64,000 bases of DNA from Pseudomonas sp. URMO17WK12:I2 (GTDB lineage Bacteria; Pseudomonadota; Gammaproteobacteria; Pseudomonadales; Pseudomonadaceae): assembly GCF_003253735.1 (NCBI RefSeq), contig NZ_QKYW01000002.1:84237-148236 (forward strand), read 5' to 3'. This document shows positions 27,337 through 36,459 of the stretch, one piece after another (the first letter of the stretch is position 1; each line of letters starts with the position of its first letter). Made by a program: the position numbers and the translations under genes. A model generated the notes under the pieces. The model saw only the letters and a list, made by a program, of their open reading frames with translations. It made no database searches and was not told where the DNA came from.

Positions 27337-28530
27337 TTATCGACCTGCGGCGACCGCAACCGGCTTCTCACTACCCACGCTGCGGCCCTGCTGGATCAGC
27401 GCGAACACTTCGTTCCACATGGCCTGGGTACGGGTCTTCAGCTCCGCGGAGTGCGCATTCAAGCGCGCGGAAAGCGCCTGCATCTGCACCGGGTCGGTGA
27501 GGTTGTCGAGCGCGCGATTGAGCTCTTCATCGCTCAGGTTGATGTTCAGCACGCCCTCGGAGAAACCGTAGTCGGCGAACAGCATCTGGTACTTGTGGCT
27601 CCAGCCGGTAGCCAGTGACGGCACGCCCTGGGACAGCGCGCTGACCAGGCCGTGGAAACGGCTGCCCAGGGTGCCGCGGCATGCGCCGAGGATGCCCTTG
27701 ATGGCCAGCGGGTCGGTCTCGCGCAGGATCGGCAAGCCGCCTACCGCCTTGGAAACCTGTTCGGCCAGGCGCGCATCGCCCTCGCCCTCGTGGATCAGCA
27801 GGAACGGCTTGGCGCCCCGCTCGACCAGTGCCTTGGCAGCACGCTCCAGGAACGGCGCATAGCCCTTGGCGATGCTGTCGTCGGTCTTGTCGAGCATGCG
27901 GCAGTTGGGCACCAGGCAGATCTGATGGATTTCAGGATCGAAGTAGTCCGGCACCGGCCCGGAAATCAGGTTGGTGAAGTCCGGGGCGATCTTGATGTTG
28001 TCACGCTCGCCGACGATCTCGGTGAGGTAGTCGTAGGAGATCTGCTCGCGGGCGAAGATCAGGTCGCAATTGTCGACGAACGCCTTCACCGCTTCACGGC
28101 TGCGCGGGTCGCGGAACGGCCCGAACGCCTGGGGCAGCAGAATCACCTTGGAACCCTGCTTCTTCCAGCGCTTGCTGGAACGTGCCAGCTCCTCGGACAG
28201 GTCCGGGCCCCACTGGTCGCTGTAGGCGAAGCCGGCGGCGTCCAGCACCACGTTGATTTCCTTGTCGAGCACGATGCCGTACTGCTCACGGATGCCGGTC
28301 GGCACCAGCGCCGCCAGGTCACCGAACGGAATACCTTTGCGCCACAGCCAGGCCTTCTGGTACAGGCCCAGGGACGCACGATTGAAATAAGGATAGGGGC
28401 TCTTGGCCCGACCGGGCTCCATCACCACCTTGGCAGCCGGCAGGTTCTTGCGCACTTGCTGCAGGGCGGCATGCAGCATCAGTGCAGCCCCCTTGTTGAC
28501 GAAACCGGCCTTGCGAATCTCGACGTACAT
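27337..28530 (-). CDS. Polysaccharide pyruvyl transferase family protein
   Basis: 397 aa from the ATG at 28530, preceded by AGGAG 8 nt upstream; a GTG 21 nt earlier would overlap that site. The N-terminus MYVEIRKAGFVNKGAALML, a KVILLPQAFGPFRDP segment, FAREQISYDYL, the later APDFTNL and GSRFHGLVSALSQGVPSLATGWSHKY segment are typical of the WcaK/CsaB family. Members add ketal-linked pyruvate from phosphoenolpyruvate to sugars. It ends a minus-strand operon with the flippase and nitroreductase, and probably decorates the EPS made by the plus-strand genes. Confidence 0.87.
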   Translation of the reverse strand: MYVEIRKAGFVNKGAALMLHAALQQVRKNLPAAKVVMEPGRAKSPYPYFNRASLGLYQKAWLWRKGIPFGDLAALVPTGIREQYGIVLDKEINVVLDAAGFAYSDQWGPDLSEELARSSKRWKKQGSKVILLPQAFGPFRDPRSREAVKAFVDNCDLIFAREQISYDYLTEIVGERDNIKIAPDFTNLISGPVPDYFDPEIHQICLVPNCRMLDKTDDSIAKGYAPFLERAAKALVERGAKPFLLIHEGEGDARLAEQVSKAVGGLPILRETDPLAIKGILGACRGTLGSRFHGLVSALSQGVPSLATGWSHKYQMLFADYGFSEGVLNINLSDEELNRALDNLTDPVQMQALSARLNAHSAELKTRTQAMWNEVFALIQQGRSVGSEKPVAVAAGR

Positions 28531-28531
28531 A

Positions 28532-29848
28532 TCACCTTCTCCTGAATTCACGAATCAACTGGGGCACGCTAATGAACACGTGCAGGCAAATACTCTTGGT
28601 CATCATGATGAACAGCGGTCGTGTCTTGCGTGACAGCAGCAGGCTCACGTAACCGGCGATGGAATAGGAAATCAGCGTCGCCCAGGCCGAGCCGACCACA
28701 CCGTGGCTCCTGATGAGAAAGTAATTCAGGACGATATTGCTGACGGCGCCGAGACCCTGGGTGACCAGGGAAAAGATGAAGGCTTCCTCGATGATGATCC
28801 ACTTGCTGAACAGCGCGCGCATGAACACGAAGGTGGCGGCGAAGATGTGGATCGCCAGCACCGGCCCGGCATCGACGTACTGGGCGCCGTAGAGCACATG
28901 CACGATCCAGTCGGAGAGGAAGAACACCACCACGGCCAGGGCGAAGGCCATGAAGAACAGCACGTCCAGCGCCACCTGCATGAAGCGGTTGTAGCCGGCG
29001 GTGTCGCTCTTGTGCAGGTCGATCATCTTGGGGAAGACCGAGGCCATGAGAATGGTCGGGATCAGGTACCAGGCCTCGGACAGCCGCGATGCTGCCGAAT
29101 ACACACCCACGGCGTATTCGCCGAGCATGTACTGCAGCATGATCTGGTCGACCTTGAGGTAGATCACCGCCGACAGCGAACCGAGGAAGATCAGCACGCT
29201 CTTCTTGAGCAGGGTCTTGCCGAGCGGCCAGGAAAAGTCGAAGCGGAAATCACGCTTGAGCATCACCGCGTAGCAGACCAGGATCGCCGAGGTGACCATC
29301 ACCACCACCACGTGGGCCAGGGCGATATACACCAGGCCGGCGCCGGCGATAGCCAGGATCATCTTCAGGCCGTTGCCACCGAGCTGGCCGACGAAGCCGG
29401 CCACCGCCGCGTATTTGGCCTGCACCCGCGCCTGGAACCAGTCGATGAGCATCTCGAATGGCGTGAAGAACAGCGCCAGGGCGGTGAACAGCAGCACCAG
29501 GAAGTTCTGGTCGTTGCCGATCAGGTAGGTGCCCATCATGATCGCGAAGGCGACCACCGAGCAGGCCACCTTGATCACGAACACCGTGGAGAGAATCTGG
29601 TCTTCGTTGTCCGGGTTGCTGCGCAGCTCCTTGACCACCAGCCCGGTGAGCCCCAGGTGCACGACGATGCTGAGCAGGCCCAGCAACGCCAGTGCATAGT
29701 TGAGATAACCGAAGTCCTCGGGGCCCAGATAGCGCGCCAGTACTACGGTGGTGGCCAGGCCGATGGCCAGCATCAGGAACTTCTCGGCCAGCATCCAGCC
29801 GGAATTGAGGAGGTACTTCATGCCCTCCTGGACACGCGAGGCACTCAT
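28532..29848 (-). CDS. wzx: Wzx-type polysaccharide flippase
   Basis: 438 aa with about 12-14 membrane helices. The start MKYLLNSGWMLAEKFLMLAIGLATTVVLARYLGPEDFG is the standard opening of the polysaccharide_synt/MATE-like flippase family, and LKVDQIMLQYMLGEYAVGVYSAASRLSEAW is its conserved middle. It moves lipid-linked repeat units across the inner membrane. The plus-strand EPS operon lacks a flippase, so this gene most likely fills that role. Its start overlaps the nitroreductase stop (ATGA) and its stop lies 1 nt before the pyruvyl transferase start. Confidence 0.92.
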   Translation of the reverse strand: MSASRVQEGMKYLLNSGWMLAEKFLMLAIGLATTVVLARYLGPEDFGYLNYALALLGLLSIVVHLGLTGLVVKELRSNPDNEDQILSTVFVIKVACSVVAFAIMMGTYLIGNDQNFLVLLFTALALFFTPFEMLIDWFQARVQAKYAAVAGFVGQLGGNGLKMILAIAGAGLVYIALAHVVVVMVTSAILVCYAVMLKRDFRFDFSWPLGKTLLKKSVLIFLGSLSAVIYLKVDQIMLQYMLGEYAVGVYSAASRLSEAWYLIPTILMASVFPKMIDLHKSDTAGYNRFMQVALDVLFFMAFALAVVVFFLSDWIVHVLYGAQYVDAGPVLAIHIFAATFVFMRALFSKWIIIEEAFIFSLVTQGLGAVSNIVLNYFLIRSHGVVGSAWATLISYSIAGYVSLLLSRKTRPLFIMMTKSICLHVFISVPQLIREFRRR

Positions 29849-30954
29849 CGAGCGGGCGACTCCAGGCGCATGTAACTGCGGGCTTCCTCCAGCGAGAGCT
29901 TCTGCGAGTAAGGCACCAGACCGGTGTCGGCGGCATAGCCCAGGGAGATGAACATGACGATACGCTCATCCGGGTCGAGCTTGAGCAGCTTGGCGGCGGC
30001 CTCTTCGCGCTCGGGGATGTCCGGCCAGTTGATCGAGCACGACGACACGCCCTGGGTTTCCAGCGCGAACATGAAGGACATTGCCGCCAGGGCGCCGTCG
30101 ATGTAGATCACATGGCGATCACGTACGTGGGGGTAGGCACGCAGGCGACCGACCACGGCGACAATGGCCGGGAAGTTGTGATCGAAACCGGCCACGCCCA
30201 TGGGCAGACGCGACGCCTGGGCCACCGAAGCCGGGTCGTCGAACACCACGAATCGATAGGGTTGGCGGTTACAGGCGCTCGGCGACTGCACGGCGACTTC
30301 CAACGCCTTGTCGATCACCTCACGCGGCACTGGACGATCCTGCTGGTACCAACGCACCGAGCGGCGCTTCATCGCCAGCTGACGCATGGCCGTGAAATCC
30401 ACGCTCGGCGTGCTGACGTCAGCCGCGAACGGCACACGCTCGGCATCCGGGTGACGCAGGGTATGGGGCGAGCCACTGGGGCGCTCGAAGCGCGCGAACT
30501 TCTCGCGAGCGCGATTGAGGACCGGATGATCGCCAGTCACGGAGAAGTATTCGGCGAGCACGTCGTGGGCCCAGCTGACCTCGTCACGATCGACATTGCC
30601 GTTGAGCGAGGCGATGTAGCTGTCGACCGTGTCATTGATGTAGTCCAGGGCGAATACCTGGCGCCGTGGCTGCATGATCAGGCCCTTCTCGATGCGGTGC
30701 ACGGCGCGGCGCAGGAAGTAGTTCACCGGCTCGGCACCGGAGAGGTTCTGCTCGTGCTGCAGGTGGCCGACCACCACCGCATAGGCTTCACGATCGAAGG
30801 CCGAGGAAAAGAACGAGTAATGGAAGCGGCGCAGCATGGCGGAACGCGACAAGGCGCGGACCCAGCCCATGGCGAGTCTCTTCTGCAAGGTCTTGAGGTT
30901 ATCGATACTGTCCCGCGGCAAGACCTTCTTGAGGGATTCCTTCAACATTTTCAT
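29845..30954 (-). CDS. Nitroreductase-family protein with long N-terminal extension, in EPS operon
   Basis: 369 aa. Residues about 195-350 are a nitroreductase fold: MKRRSVRWYQQDRPVPREVIDKALEVAVQSPSACNRQPYRFVVFDDP contains the FMN-binding Arg and SPSACNRQP, and GVSSCSINWPD follows. The first 190 residues (KSLKKVLPRDSIDNLK..., RRAVHRIEKGLIMQPRRQVFA) are an extension of unknown role. Such proteins occur next to pyruvyl transferases in polysaccharide loci, but the reaction is not known to me. It opens the operon, and its coding overlap with wzx makes an EPS role likely. A redox change of a sugar or lipid intermediate is speculation. Confidence 0.82.
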   Translation of the reverse strand: MKMLKESLKKVLPRDSIDNLKTLQKRLAMGWVRALSRSAMLRRFHYSFFSSAFDREAYAVVVGHLQHEQNLSGAEPVNYFLRRAVHRIEKGLIMQPRRQVFALDYINDTVDSYIASLNGNVDRDEVSWAHDVLAEYFSVTGDHPVLNRAREKFARFERPSGSPHTLRHPDAERVPFAADVSTPSVDFTAMRQLAMKRRSVRWYQQDRPVPREVIDKALEVAVQSPSACNRQPYRFVVFDDPASVAQASRLPMGVAGFDHNFPAIVAVVGRLRAYPHVRDRHVIYIDGALAAMSFMFALETQGVSSCSINWPDIPEREEAAAKLLKLDPDERIVMFISLGYAADTGLVPYSQKLSLEEARSYMRLESPAR

Positions 30955-30997
30955 AGGCTGTAATTACCGTTCAATGGTTAATATCTCCCCCACAATC

Positions 30998-31013
30998 GCC
31001 GTAACGGTACGGC
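30998..31013. promoter_or_regulatory. Inverted repeat upstream of the minus-strand EPS operon
   Basis: GCCGTA and TACGGC arms flank ACGG, 44 bp upstream of the nitroreductase start, next to AT-rich DNA. A possible operator. The rest of the 455-bp stretch 30955-31409 shows no gene or clear terminator. Confidence 0.35.
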
Positions 31014-31409
31014 AACACTCGATTGATGGACGCTGGCAGTTCTAAAGCCGAACCACGGGCATCTGCACGCCGCCAATGCTTATCGAGGCAGTGCAGGCTG
31101 CAGCATCCCTTCCCTTGGCAACCACCCGTCCGGCATCTGCCTGCTCGGGGTAGAGGGCAGCGCGAAAACGGCGTCTGGTGCTGCAACGGTTCGACATCCA
31201 ACCCGATGTTTCGAGGGTGTTGGAGGCGGCGCTCTGAGGTGCCGCTATTCGTTGTCAGGGTTTAGGACTACGGAGCAACGCTTTGATTCCGCATCCGCAT
31301 GCTTTGCGTGAAAAAAGTTGCCGAAAGGCCGTTGTAGCGCGGTGCAAAGCGCTCTGTTCGGTAGCGGAACAAGACGTGAACGCTGCAAATGGCGGGAGCA
31401 ACTTCGTGC

Positions 31410-32915
31410 TCAGCCATGCTTCGGCAGCAGCTCGCCGAGGGCCTTGTGCAACTCGCGCATCGAGAACGGCTTGGCGATGCTGCGCAGTGCAGCAGCCGGG
31501 GCCAGCAGTCCCGCGTCAGCCGCCGTGGCGACCAGTAGTACGGACAGCCCGGGCCGCTGGGCCAGCGCTGCCTCGGCCAGCTGAGCACCGCTGATGCCGG
31601 GCAAGCTGACATCGACGATCAGCAGGTCGAAGGCTTCGCCCCCGAGCAGCTCGAGCGCCACTTGCGGGTCAGCGGCATTGATCAGCTCATGGCCGCGCTC
31701 GGCAGCCACCTCAGCGACCAGCAGGCACACCGACGCATCGCTCTCGACCAGCAGGATGCGCGACTGCACAGGCGTCGCCTCACCGGCCGGCGGCCGAACC
31801 ACCTGGTCCGGCACCTCGACCACCGGCAGATAGAGACGCACCGTTGTGCCAACGCTGGGCTCGCTGTGAATGGTCACCTGGCCGCCGCTCTGGCGTGCGA
31901 AACCATGCACCATGGAAAGCCCCAGGCCGCTGCCCTGGCCGACGGATTTGGTGGTGAAGAATGGGTCGAAAACCCGCTCCAGGGTTTCGCTGCTCATGCC
32001 GTTGCCCGTATCCGCCATGGCGATCAGCAGATAACGCCCAGACTTGAGGTCCGGCAAGGCGGCACGGTTCTCCTGGGCCAGATCGACAAGCGAGGTATGC
32101 AGGCTGATCTGCCCGCCCTCGGGCATGGCATCGCGAGCATTGAGGGCCAGGTTGAGCACCGCGCTTTCCAGTTGCCGAGCATCGGCAAGCACACGTACGG
32201 CAGCATGCCGGTAATCGCCTTGCAGAGAGATGCGGTCACCAATGGAGCGCCTGATCAGCACCTCGAGGGAGGCGAGCAGCGGCGCCACTTCAATGGGCTG
32301 CGCCTCCAGCGGCTGGCGATGGGAAAGCGTCAGCAAGCGTTGGGTCAGCGCGCTGGCGCGGTCGGCGGAAATACTCGCGGCGTCGATGAAGCGCGGCAGG
32401 TCATCGAAACGACCGGCCGCGACATGCCGCTTCATGATATCGAGTGCGCCGATGACGCCAGTAAGCATATTGTTAAAGTCGTGGGCGACGCCATCGATCA
32501 CCGACTCGACGGCATCCATTCGCTGGCTCTGCTGCAGGGCCAGCTCCTCGTCAGGCGAGCGCGGGCCCGCCGCAACCTGCTGGTCACCCGTCAGGGCCCG
32601 CAAGGCGCTGCATAGGCCACGAGAAGTGAAAGGCGGCTCCACTACCAGGGCAATACCCTCAACAGGCAACGCTGACCTGGGCTCGACGTCGGCGATGCCG
32701 AGCAGTAATACGGGGACAGTCGACTCGGCGAGCCTGGCGAGCAGCGTTTGATCCTGCTGATCCAGCTGCCGTTCGGCGAGCACCAGCACATCGTCACGGC
32801 CGCCCACGGCATCGAGGGTTGCAGCGAGGTTATTGAATGTCAGGCAAGTAGCGCCCAGCGGCTCCAGCAACGACACGAGCTGGAGGGATTCGTCGCTACA
32901 GATCAGGATGCGCAC
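31410..32915 (-). CDS. Hybrid sensor histidine kinase with receiver domain
   Basis: 501 aa, no membrane helix, hence cytoplasmic. Residues 1-110 look like a degenerate receiver (ILICSDES start, no phosphoacceptor Asp in the usual place). A HisKA helix follows with DGVAHDFNNMLTGV (His145), then HATPase with LNLALNARDAMPEGG, DTGNGM and GSGLGLSMVHGFARQSGG, and a C-terminal receiver (about 385-500) with LIVDVSLPGIS. It is last in the set PAS-kinase, KaiC-like, response regulator, hybrid kinase, though 323 bp separate it from the regulator. The signal is unknown; a partner for the single-domain regulator or KaiC-like protein is plausible. Confidence 0.9.
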   Translation of the reverse strand: MRILICSDESLQLVSLLEPLGATCLTFNNLAATLDAVGGRDDVLVLAERQLDQQDQTLLARLAESTVPVLLLGIADVEPRSALPVEGIALVVEPPFTSRGLCSALRALTGDQQVAAGPRSPDEELALQQSQRMDAVESVIDGVAHDFNNMLTGVIGALDIMKRHVAAGRFDDLPRFIDAASISADRASALTQRLLTLSHRQPLEAQPIEVAPLLASLEVLIRRSIGDRISLQGDYRHAAVRVLADARQLESAVLNLALNARDAMPEGGQISLHTSLVDLAQENRAALPDLKSGRYLLIAMADTGNGMSSETLERVFDPFFTTKSVGQGSGLGLSMVHGFARQSGGQVTIHSEPSVGTTVRLYLPVVEVPDQVVRPPAGEATPVQSRILLVESDASVCLLVAEVAAERGHELINAADPQVALELLGGEAFDLLIVDVSLPGISGAQLAEAALAQRPGLSVLLVATAADAGLLAPAAALRSIAKPFSMRELHKALGELLPKHG

Positions 32916-33238
32916 GGACGCTCCCCTCGCGCGTCGGCACCAGGGCGCCAGGACCGCGTTTGCGGCGCCTCTGCAATACCGTACCCATAGGCGATCAGAT
33001 AACCGCGACGGCCCTTTTTCGATCCCGACATCGCGACCGACGACCTGGCATCGACCGATGCCCGCCCTACACCTTCATCCATGGATTTCGCACTCTCGAC
33101 ACACAACTCATGTGGGGCGCATGGAAGCGCGCCTCGGCTAGCGCAAGGTTCGACCGTAGCGGCCTTGAGGCGTTCCGCTTGTGCAACCGAGGACGAAAGC
33201 GATGGGTGCCGAGTCCTGCAACAGGCCGCCCGACATGA
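32916..33238. other. 323-bp intergenic stretch
   Basis: No supported gene on either strand. It lies between the response regulator stop and the hybrid kinase start, both on the minus strand, and may carry a separate promoter for the hybrid kinase. No terminator or operator is evident. Confidence 0.5.
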
Positions 33239-33601
33239 TCAACTGGGGCCGATCAGTTCCTTGACCTTGGCGATGACCAGGTTGATATCGAAGGGCTTAT
33301 CGAACACCGCAGCGAACAGCTCGGGGCTGGCGCGCCCGACACTGCCCTGAGCACCACTCATCAGAATGATCGGCAAATCGGCGAGACCGGCCTTGGCCCG
33401 AATTGCACGGGCGAATTCGAGACCATCCATCACCGGCATCATGAAGTCGGTGATGATCAGCTCGGGCCGCTCACGGTCGAGCACCTCGAGGCCGCGACGA
33501 CCATTGCTCGCCTTCACCACCATGTAGCCTTCATCTTCCATGGCATAGCCGAGAATATCCGCTATCAGGTATTCGTCATCGACTATCAGGATGGTTGTCA
33601 T
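33239..33601 (-). CDS. Single-domain response regulator (CheY-like)
   Basis: 120 aa, a bare receiver domain: LIVDDEYLIADIL with the acidic pocket, phosphoacceptor Asp52 in LIITDFMMPVMDG, a Ser in ILMSGAQ in place of the usual Thr/Ser, and Lys in FDKPFDI. No output domain is present, so it acts by protein contact or as a phosphate relay. It lies 30 nt downstream of the KaiC-like gene on the same strand and probably shares its transcript. Confidence 0.93.
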   Translation of the reverse strand: MTTILIVDDEYLIADILGYAMEDEGYMVVKASNGRRGLEVLDRERPELIITDFMMPVMDGLEFARAIRAKAGLADLPIILMSGAQGSVGRASPELFAAVFDKPFDINLVIAKVKELIGPS

Positions 33602-33631
33602 AGGTTATCGGCTCGGTCAGGCATACATGGC

Positions 33632-35074
33632 TCAGGCGTCCTGCGCAGGGACCGCATTGCCCGACAGCGCACCAGCGGCATGTCTGAAGGCCTTGCTGAG
33701 TTCAATACCATGATCACTGATGACCACTTCCAGGAGCGAGGGATCGTAACGGCTGTCCCTCATCTTAAGTATGGATAGCAGGCGCTTTAGTTCAGCATCT
33801 TTTTCCACGAAACGCATGAGCACCAGGTTATCGACGATGCTCGACAGCTCGGGTGCCGGCGCGTTGATCTCGGCGGCGAACAGGTCGCGCATCTCCCAAG
33901 TGGCGAATACGGTAACGCCCATCGCCCGCAACTGGCTCATCAAGGCGCTGAAAAACTCGATCAAGCGTGCGCTGCCCGTGGCAACGCGGGCCATGCCGCC
34001 AAGGCTGTCGATATGCAGGCGCTTGATACCCTTCTCACGCACGGCGTTGATGACCCGCGCGCCCAGGCCGTCGAGCAGCCCCTCGGTGGTGGGCTGCCAC
34101 ATGATGTGCAACGCGCCGCGCTCCTCGAGGGTCTCCAGGTCCAGGCCAAGAGCCTTGGCCTTGAGGCGTAAACGCTGCGGCGTTTCGTAGAAACCGAAAT
34201 GCAGGCCCGGCTCTTCCACCGTCGACTGGGCGAGAAAGTTCAGCCCCAGGGAGGTCTTGCCAACGCCTGACGGTCCCATGACCAAGGTGACCGACGAGGC
34301 CGACAGACCACCACCGATCAGGCCGTCCAGGCTCGGAATACCGCTGGAAACATACTCCAGGCTTTCGCTGTCAGGCTGGCTCGGGTGGCTGTACAGGCTC
34401 TCCAGACGCGGGTGGATCACCAACCCGTCGTCGGTGATCTCGCATTCGTGCAGACCGGACAAGGCACCGCTGCCGCGCGTCTTGCGCAGGTGAATGCGGC
34501 GCACCGAGCGAGCACCGAACAACTCCTCGCCCAGTTCGATGACGCCGTCGACCATGGTGTGTTCGGGGCTGCCATCGTCCAGCCGCGAGCTGGTCAGGAA
34601 CAACACCGTGCACCCGGCAAAGGCCGCATGGCCCTGCAGTTCGGAGATGAATTTCTTGGTGTCGATCTGGTTCTCCGCCTTGGAACGTGCATTGAGCAGA
34701 CCATCGACGATCAGCAGCGTGGCCTTCTGGCGGCTGATCTCGCGCCGCAGCAGCTTGACGACCTCATCAAGCCCCTCGTTTTCAAGGGTGTCGAAGGCGC
34801 TGACGAACTGGATCTCCGCGCCGACCTTGGTCGGGTCGAAGAAACTCATCGTGGAAAGGAATTGAAAGAGCCTTTCATGGGATTCGGCAAGCAGGGTGGC
34901 CACCAGAACACGGCCCCCGTCGCGTACGTGGTTGAACGCGACCTGGTTGGCGAGAATCGTCTTGCCAGAGCCGGGGCGCCCCTGAACGATATAGGATGCC
35001 CCGGCCACCAGACCACCCTTCAAAAGAGCGTCAAGACCCTCGATCCCACTTTGCAGGCGTTGTAGCTGTTCCAA
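33632..35074 (-). CDS. KaiC-like tandem RecA ATPase
   Basis: 480 aa with two RecA/KaiC domains. The first has Walker A GRPGSGKT (32-39), Glu64 in LLAES, and Walker B LLIVDG (120-125). The second has Walker A GPSGVGKT (267-274), Glu297 in FYETP and IDSLGGMAR. Near the C-terminus SSIVDNLVLMRF...LSILKMRDS aligns by eye with the KaiC autophosphorylation region; Ser411-Ser412 fall on cyanobacterial Ser431-Thr432, while the Thr426 position is Pro. No kaiA or kaiB is nearby. The family includes clock ATPases and non-clock stress or signalling ATPases; with kinases on either side, a signalling role is most likely. Confidence 0.9.
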   Translation of the reverse strand: MEQLQRLQSGIEGLDALLKGGLVAGASYIVQGRPGSGKTILANQVAFNHVRDGGRVLVATLLAESHERLFQFLSTMSFFDPTKVGAEIQFVSAFDTLENEGLDEVVKLLRREISRQKATLLIVDGLLNARSKAENQIDTKKFISELQGHAAFAGCTVLFLTSSRLDDGSPEHTMVDGVIELGEELFGARSVRRIHLRKTRGSGALSGLHECEITDDGLVIHPRLESLYSHPSQPDSESLEYVSSGIPSLDGLIGGGLSASSVTLVMGPSGVGKTSLGLNFLAQSTVEEPGLHFGFYETPQRLRLKAKALGLDLETLEERGALHIMWQPTTEGLLDGLGARVINAVREKGIKRLHIDSLGGMARVATGSARLIEFFSALMSQLRAMGVTVFATWEMRDLFAAEINAPAPELSSIVDNLVLMRFVEKDAELKRLLSILKMRDSRYDPSLLEVVISDHGIELSKAFRHAAGALSGNAVPAQDA

Positions 35075-35179
35075 GATCTGGCTTGCCTCAGTCGAAATTA
35101 CGCAAATATTGCCTGGACGGGAAAATACCGCCCAGACTCCGTAGCGCTGGCTGAAAAAATGAGTGGCGATACTAGCATG

Positions 35180-36340
35180 TTATTCCCCAGCATCTGCCGC
35201 CTGAGCTGAACCTGCCGGCAGGTAGAGCTGCATGGTGGTTCCCTGTCCCGCCGTGCTCTCGATCTGTACGCTGCCACCGGCCTGCCGGGCAAAACCATAG
35301 ACCTGACTAAGCCCCAGGCCAGTTCCCTTGCCAATGTCCTTGGTGGTGAAGAACGGCTCGAACAAGCGCGGGCGAATGGCCGGGTCGATACCGCAGCCCT
35401 GATCGGCTACGGCGATCAACACGAACTCGCCCTGCAGCCCCTCGACATCTCCGGCCAGCCGTTGGTTGCTCGCCTCCAGCCGCACCACGCCACTACCGCT
35501 CATCGCATCACGTGCATTGAGAATCAGGTTGAGCAGCGCCATTTCCAGCTCGCTGGGGTCCAGCTGCACGGCGTGCAAGGCCTCGTCCACCTGCATCTCC
35601 AGGGTCATGGTTTTGGGCAACGCCTGGCTGATGAAGGTCGACGCCGCATCCAGCAATTGATTGAGGTCTACCAGGCGACTGGGTTTGGGCTCGCAGCGGG
35701 CGAAGGTCAGCAGGTTGCGGGTCATCTGCGCGCCGCGCTCGCCTGCGGTCTGGATATTGTCGAGCAGACTGGCCAGGCGCTCGGGATCATCGGTGCGGCT
35801 GGCCAGCTTGGCGGCACTGAGGATGATGGTCAGCAGGTTGTTGAAATCATGGGCCATGCCGCCAGTCAGTTGCCCAAGGGCTTCCAGCTTCTGAGCCTGG
35901 AACAGCTGGGCGCGCAAGGCGTCGTAACGGCCTTCGGCTTCGCGGCGGTCGGTGATATCGCGGGTGATCTTGGCCAGGCCGATGATGTCACCCTGTTCGT
36001 TGCGAATCGCGTCGATGACCACCAACGCCCAGAAACGCGTGCCGTCCTTGCGTACCCGCCACCCCTCATCCTGGGCACGACCTTCGCGCCGCGCGCGGTC
36101 GAGCAGGTAGCCGGGCTTGCCTGCGCAACGGTCTTCCTCGGTGTAGAAGATCGACAGATGCTGGCCGATCGCCTCGGCTGCGGCATAGCCTTTGGTGCGC
36201 GCGGCACCGGCATTCCAGGACACCACGAACCCGGCAGGGTCGAGCATGAAGATGGCGTAGTCGACCACTGCCTGCACCAGCATTTCGTAATGTCGCTCGG
36301 TCAGGTTGCCGGGTGAGAGAGGCGCAAACTGGCTGTGCAT
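35180..36340 (-). CDS. PAS-domain sensor histidine kinase
   Basis: 386 aa from the ATG at 36340 (MHSQFAPLSPGNLTERHYEM). Longer in-frame starts add only non-conserved residues and reach into the neighbour's control region. A PAS domain (about 20-135: DYAIFMLDPAGFVVSWNAGAARTKGY ... PAC segment RKDGTRFWALVVIDAI) precedes a HisKA helix with GGMAHDFNNLLTII and a HATPase with LNLILNARDAMSG, DQGCGI and GTGLGLSQVYGFARQAGG. It has no receiver and no membrane helix. It is first in the KaiC-like gene set and may phosphorylate the single-domain regulator. The PAS type often senses redox or light through a bound cofactor; none can be assigned. Confidence 0.9.
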   Translation of the reverse strand: MHSQFAPLSPGNLTERHYEMLVQAVVDYAIFMLDPAGFVVSWNAGAARTKGYAAAEAIGQHLSIFYTEEDRCAGKPGYLLDRARREGRAQDEGWRVRKDGTRFWALVVIDAIRNEQGDIIGLAKITRDITDRREAEGRYDALRAQLFQAQKLEALGQLTGGMAHDFNNLLTIILSAAKLASRTDDPERLASLLDNIQTAGERGAQMTRNLLTFARCEPKPSRLVDLNQLLDAASTFISQALPKTMTLEMQVDEALHAVQLDPSELEMALLNLILNARDAMSGSGVVRLEASNQRLAGDVEGLQGEFVLIAVADQGCGIDPAIRPRLFEPFFTTKDIGKGTGLGLSQVYGFARQAGGSVQIESTAGQGTTMQLYLPAGSAQAADAGE

Positions 36341-36459
36341 GATGGCCCGTTCCAGGCGGCGATGGAGGTGCAGTGTAGTCCGCGACCGATGCCGAGTGAC
36401 AGTGAGTTGTACCATCCGCCCATCCCGTGGCAATTGCCAGATGACGGTCGGCCTGATAT

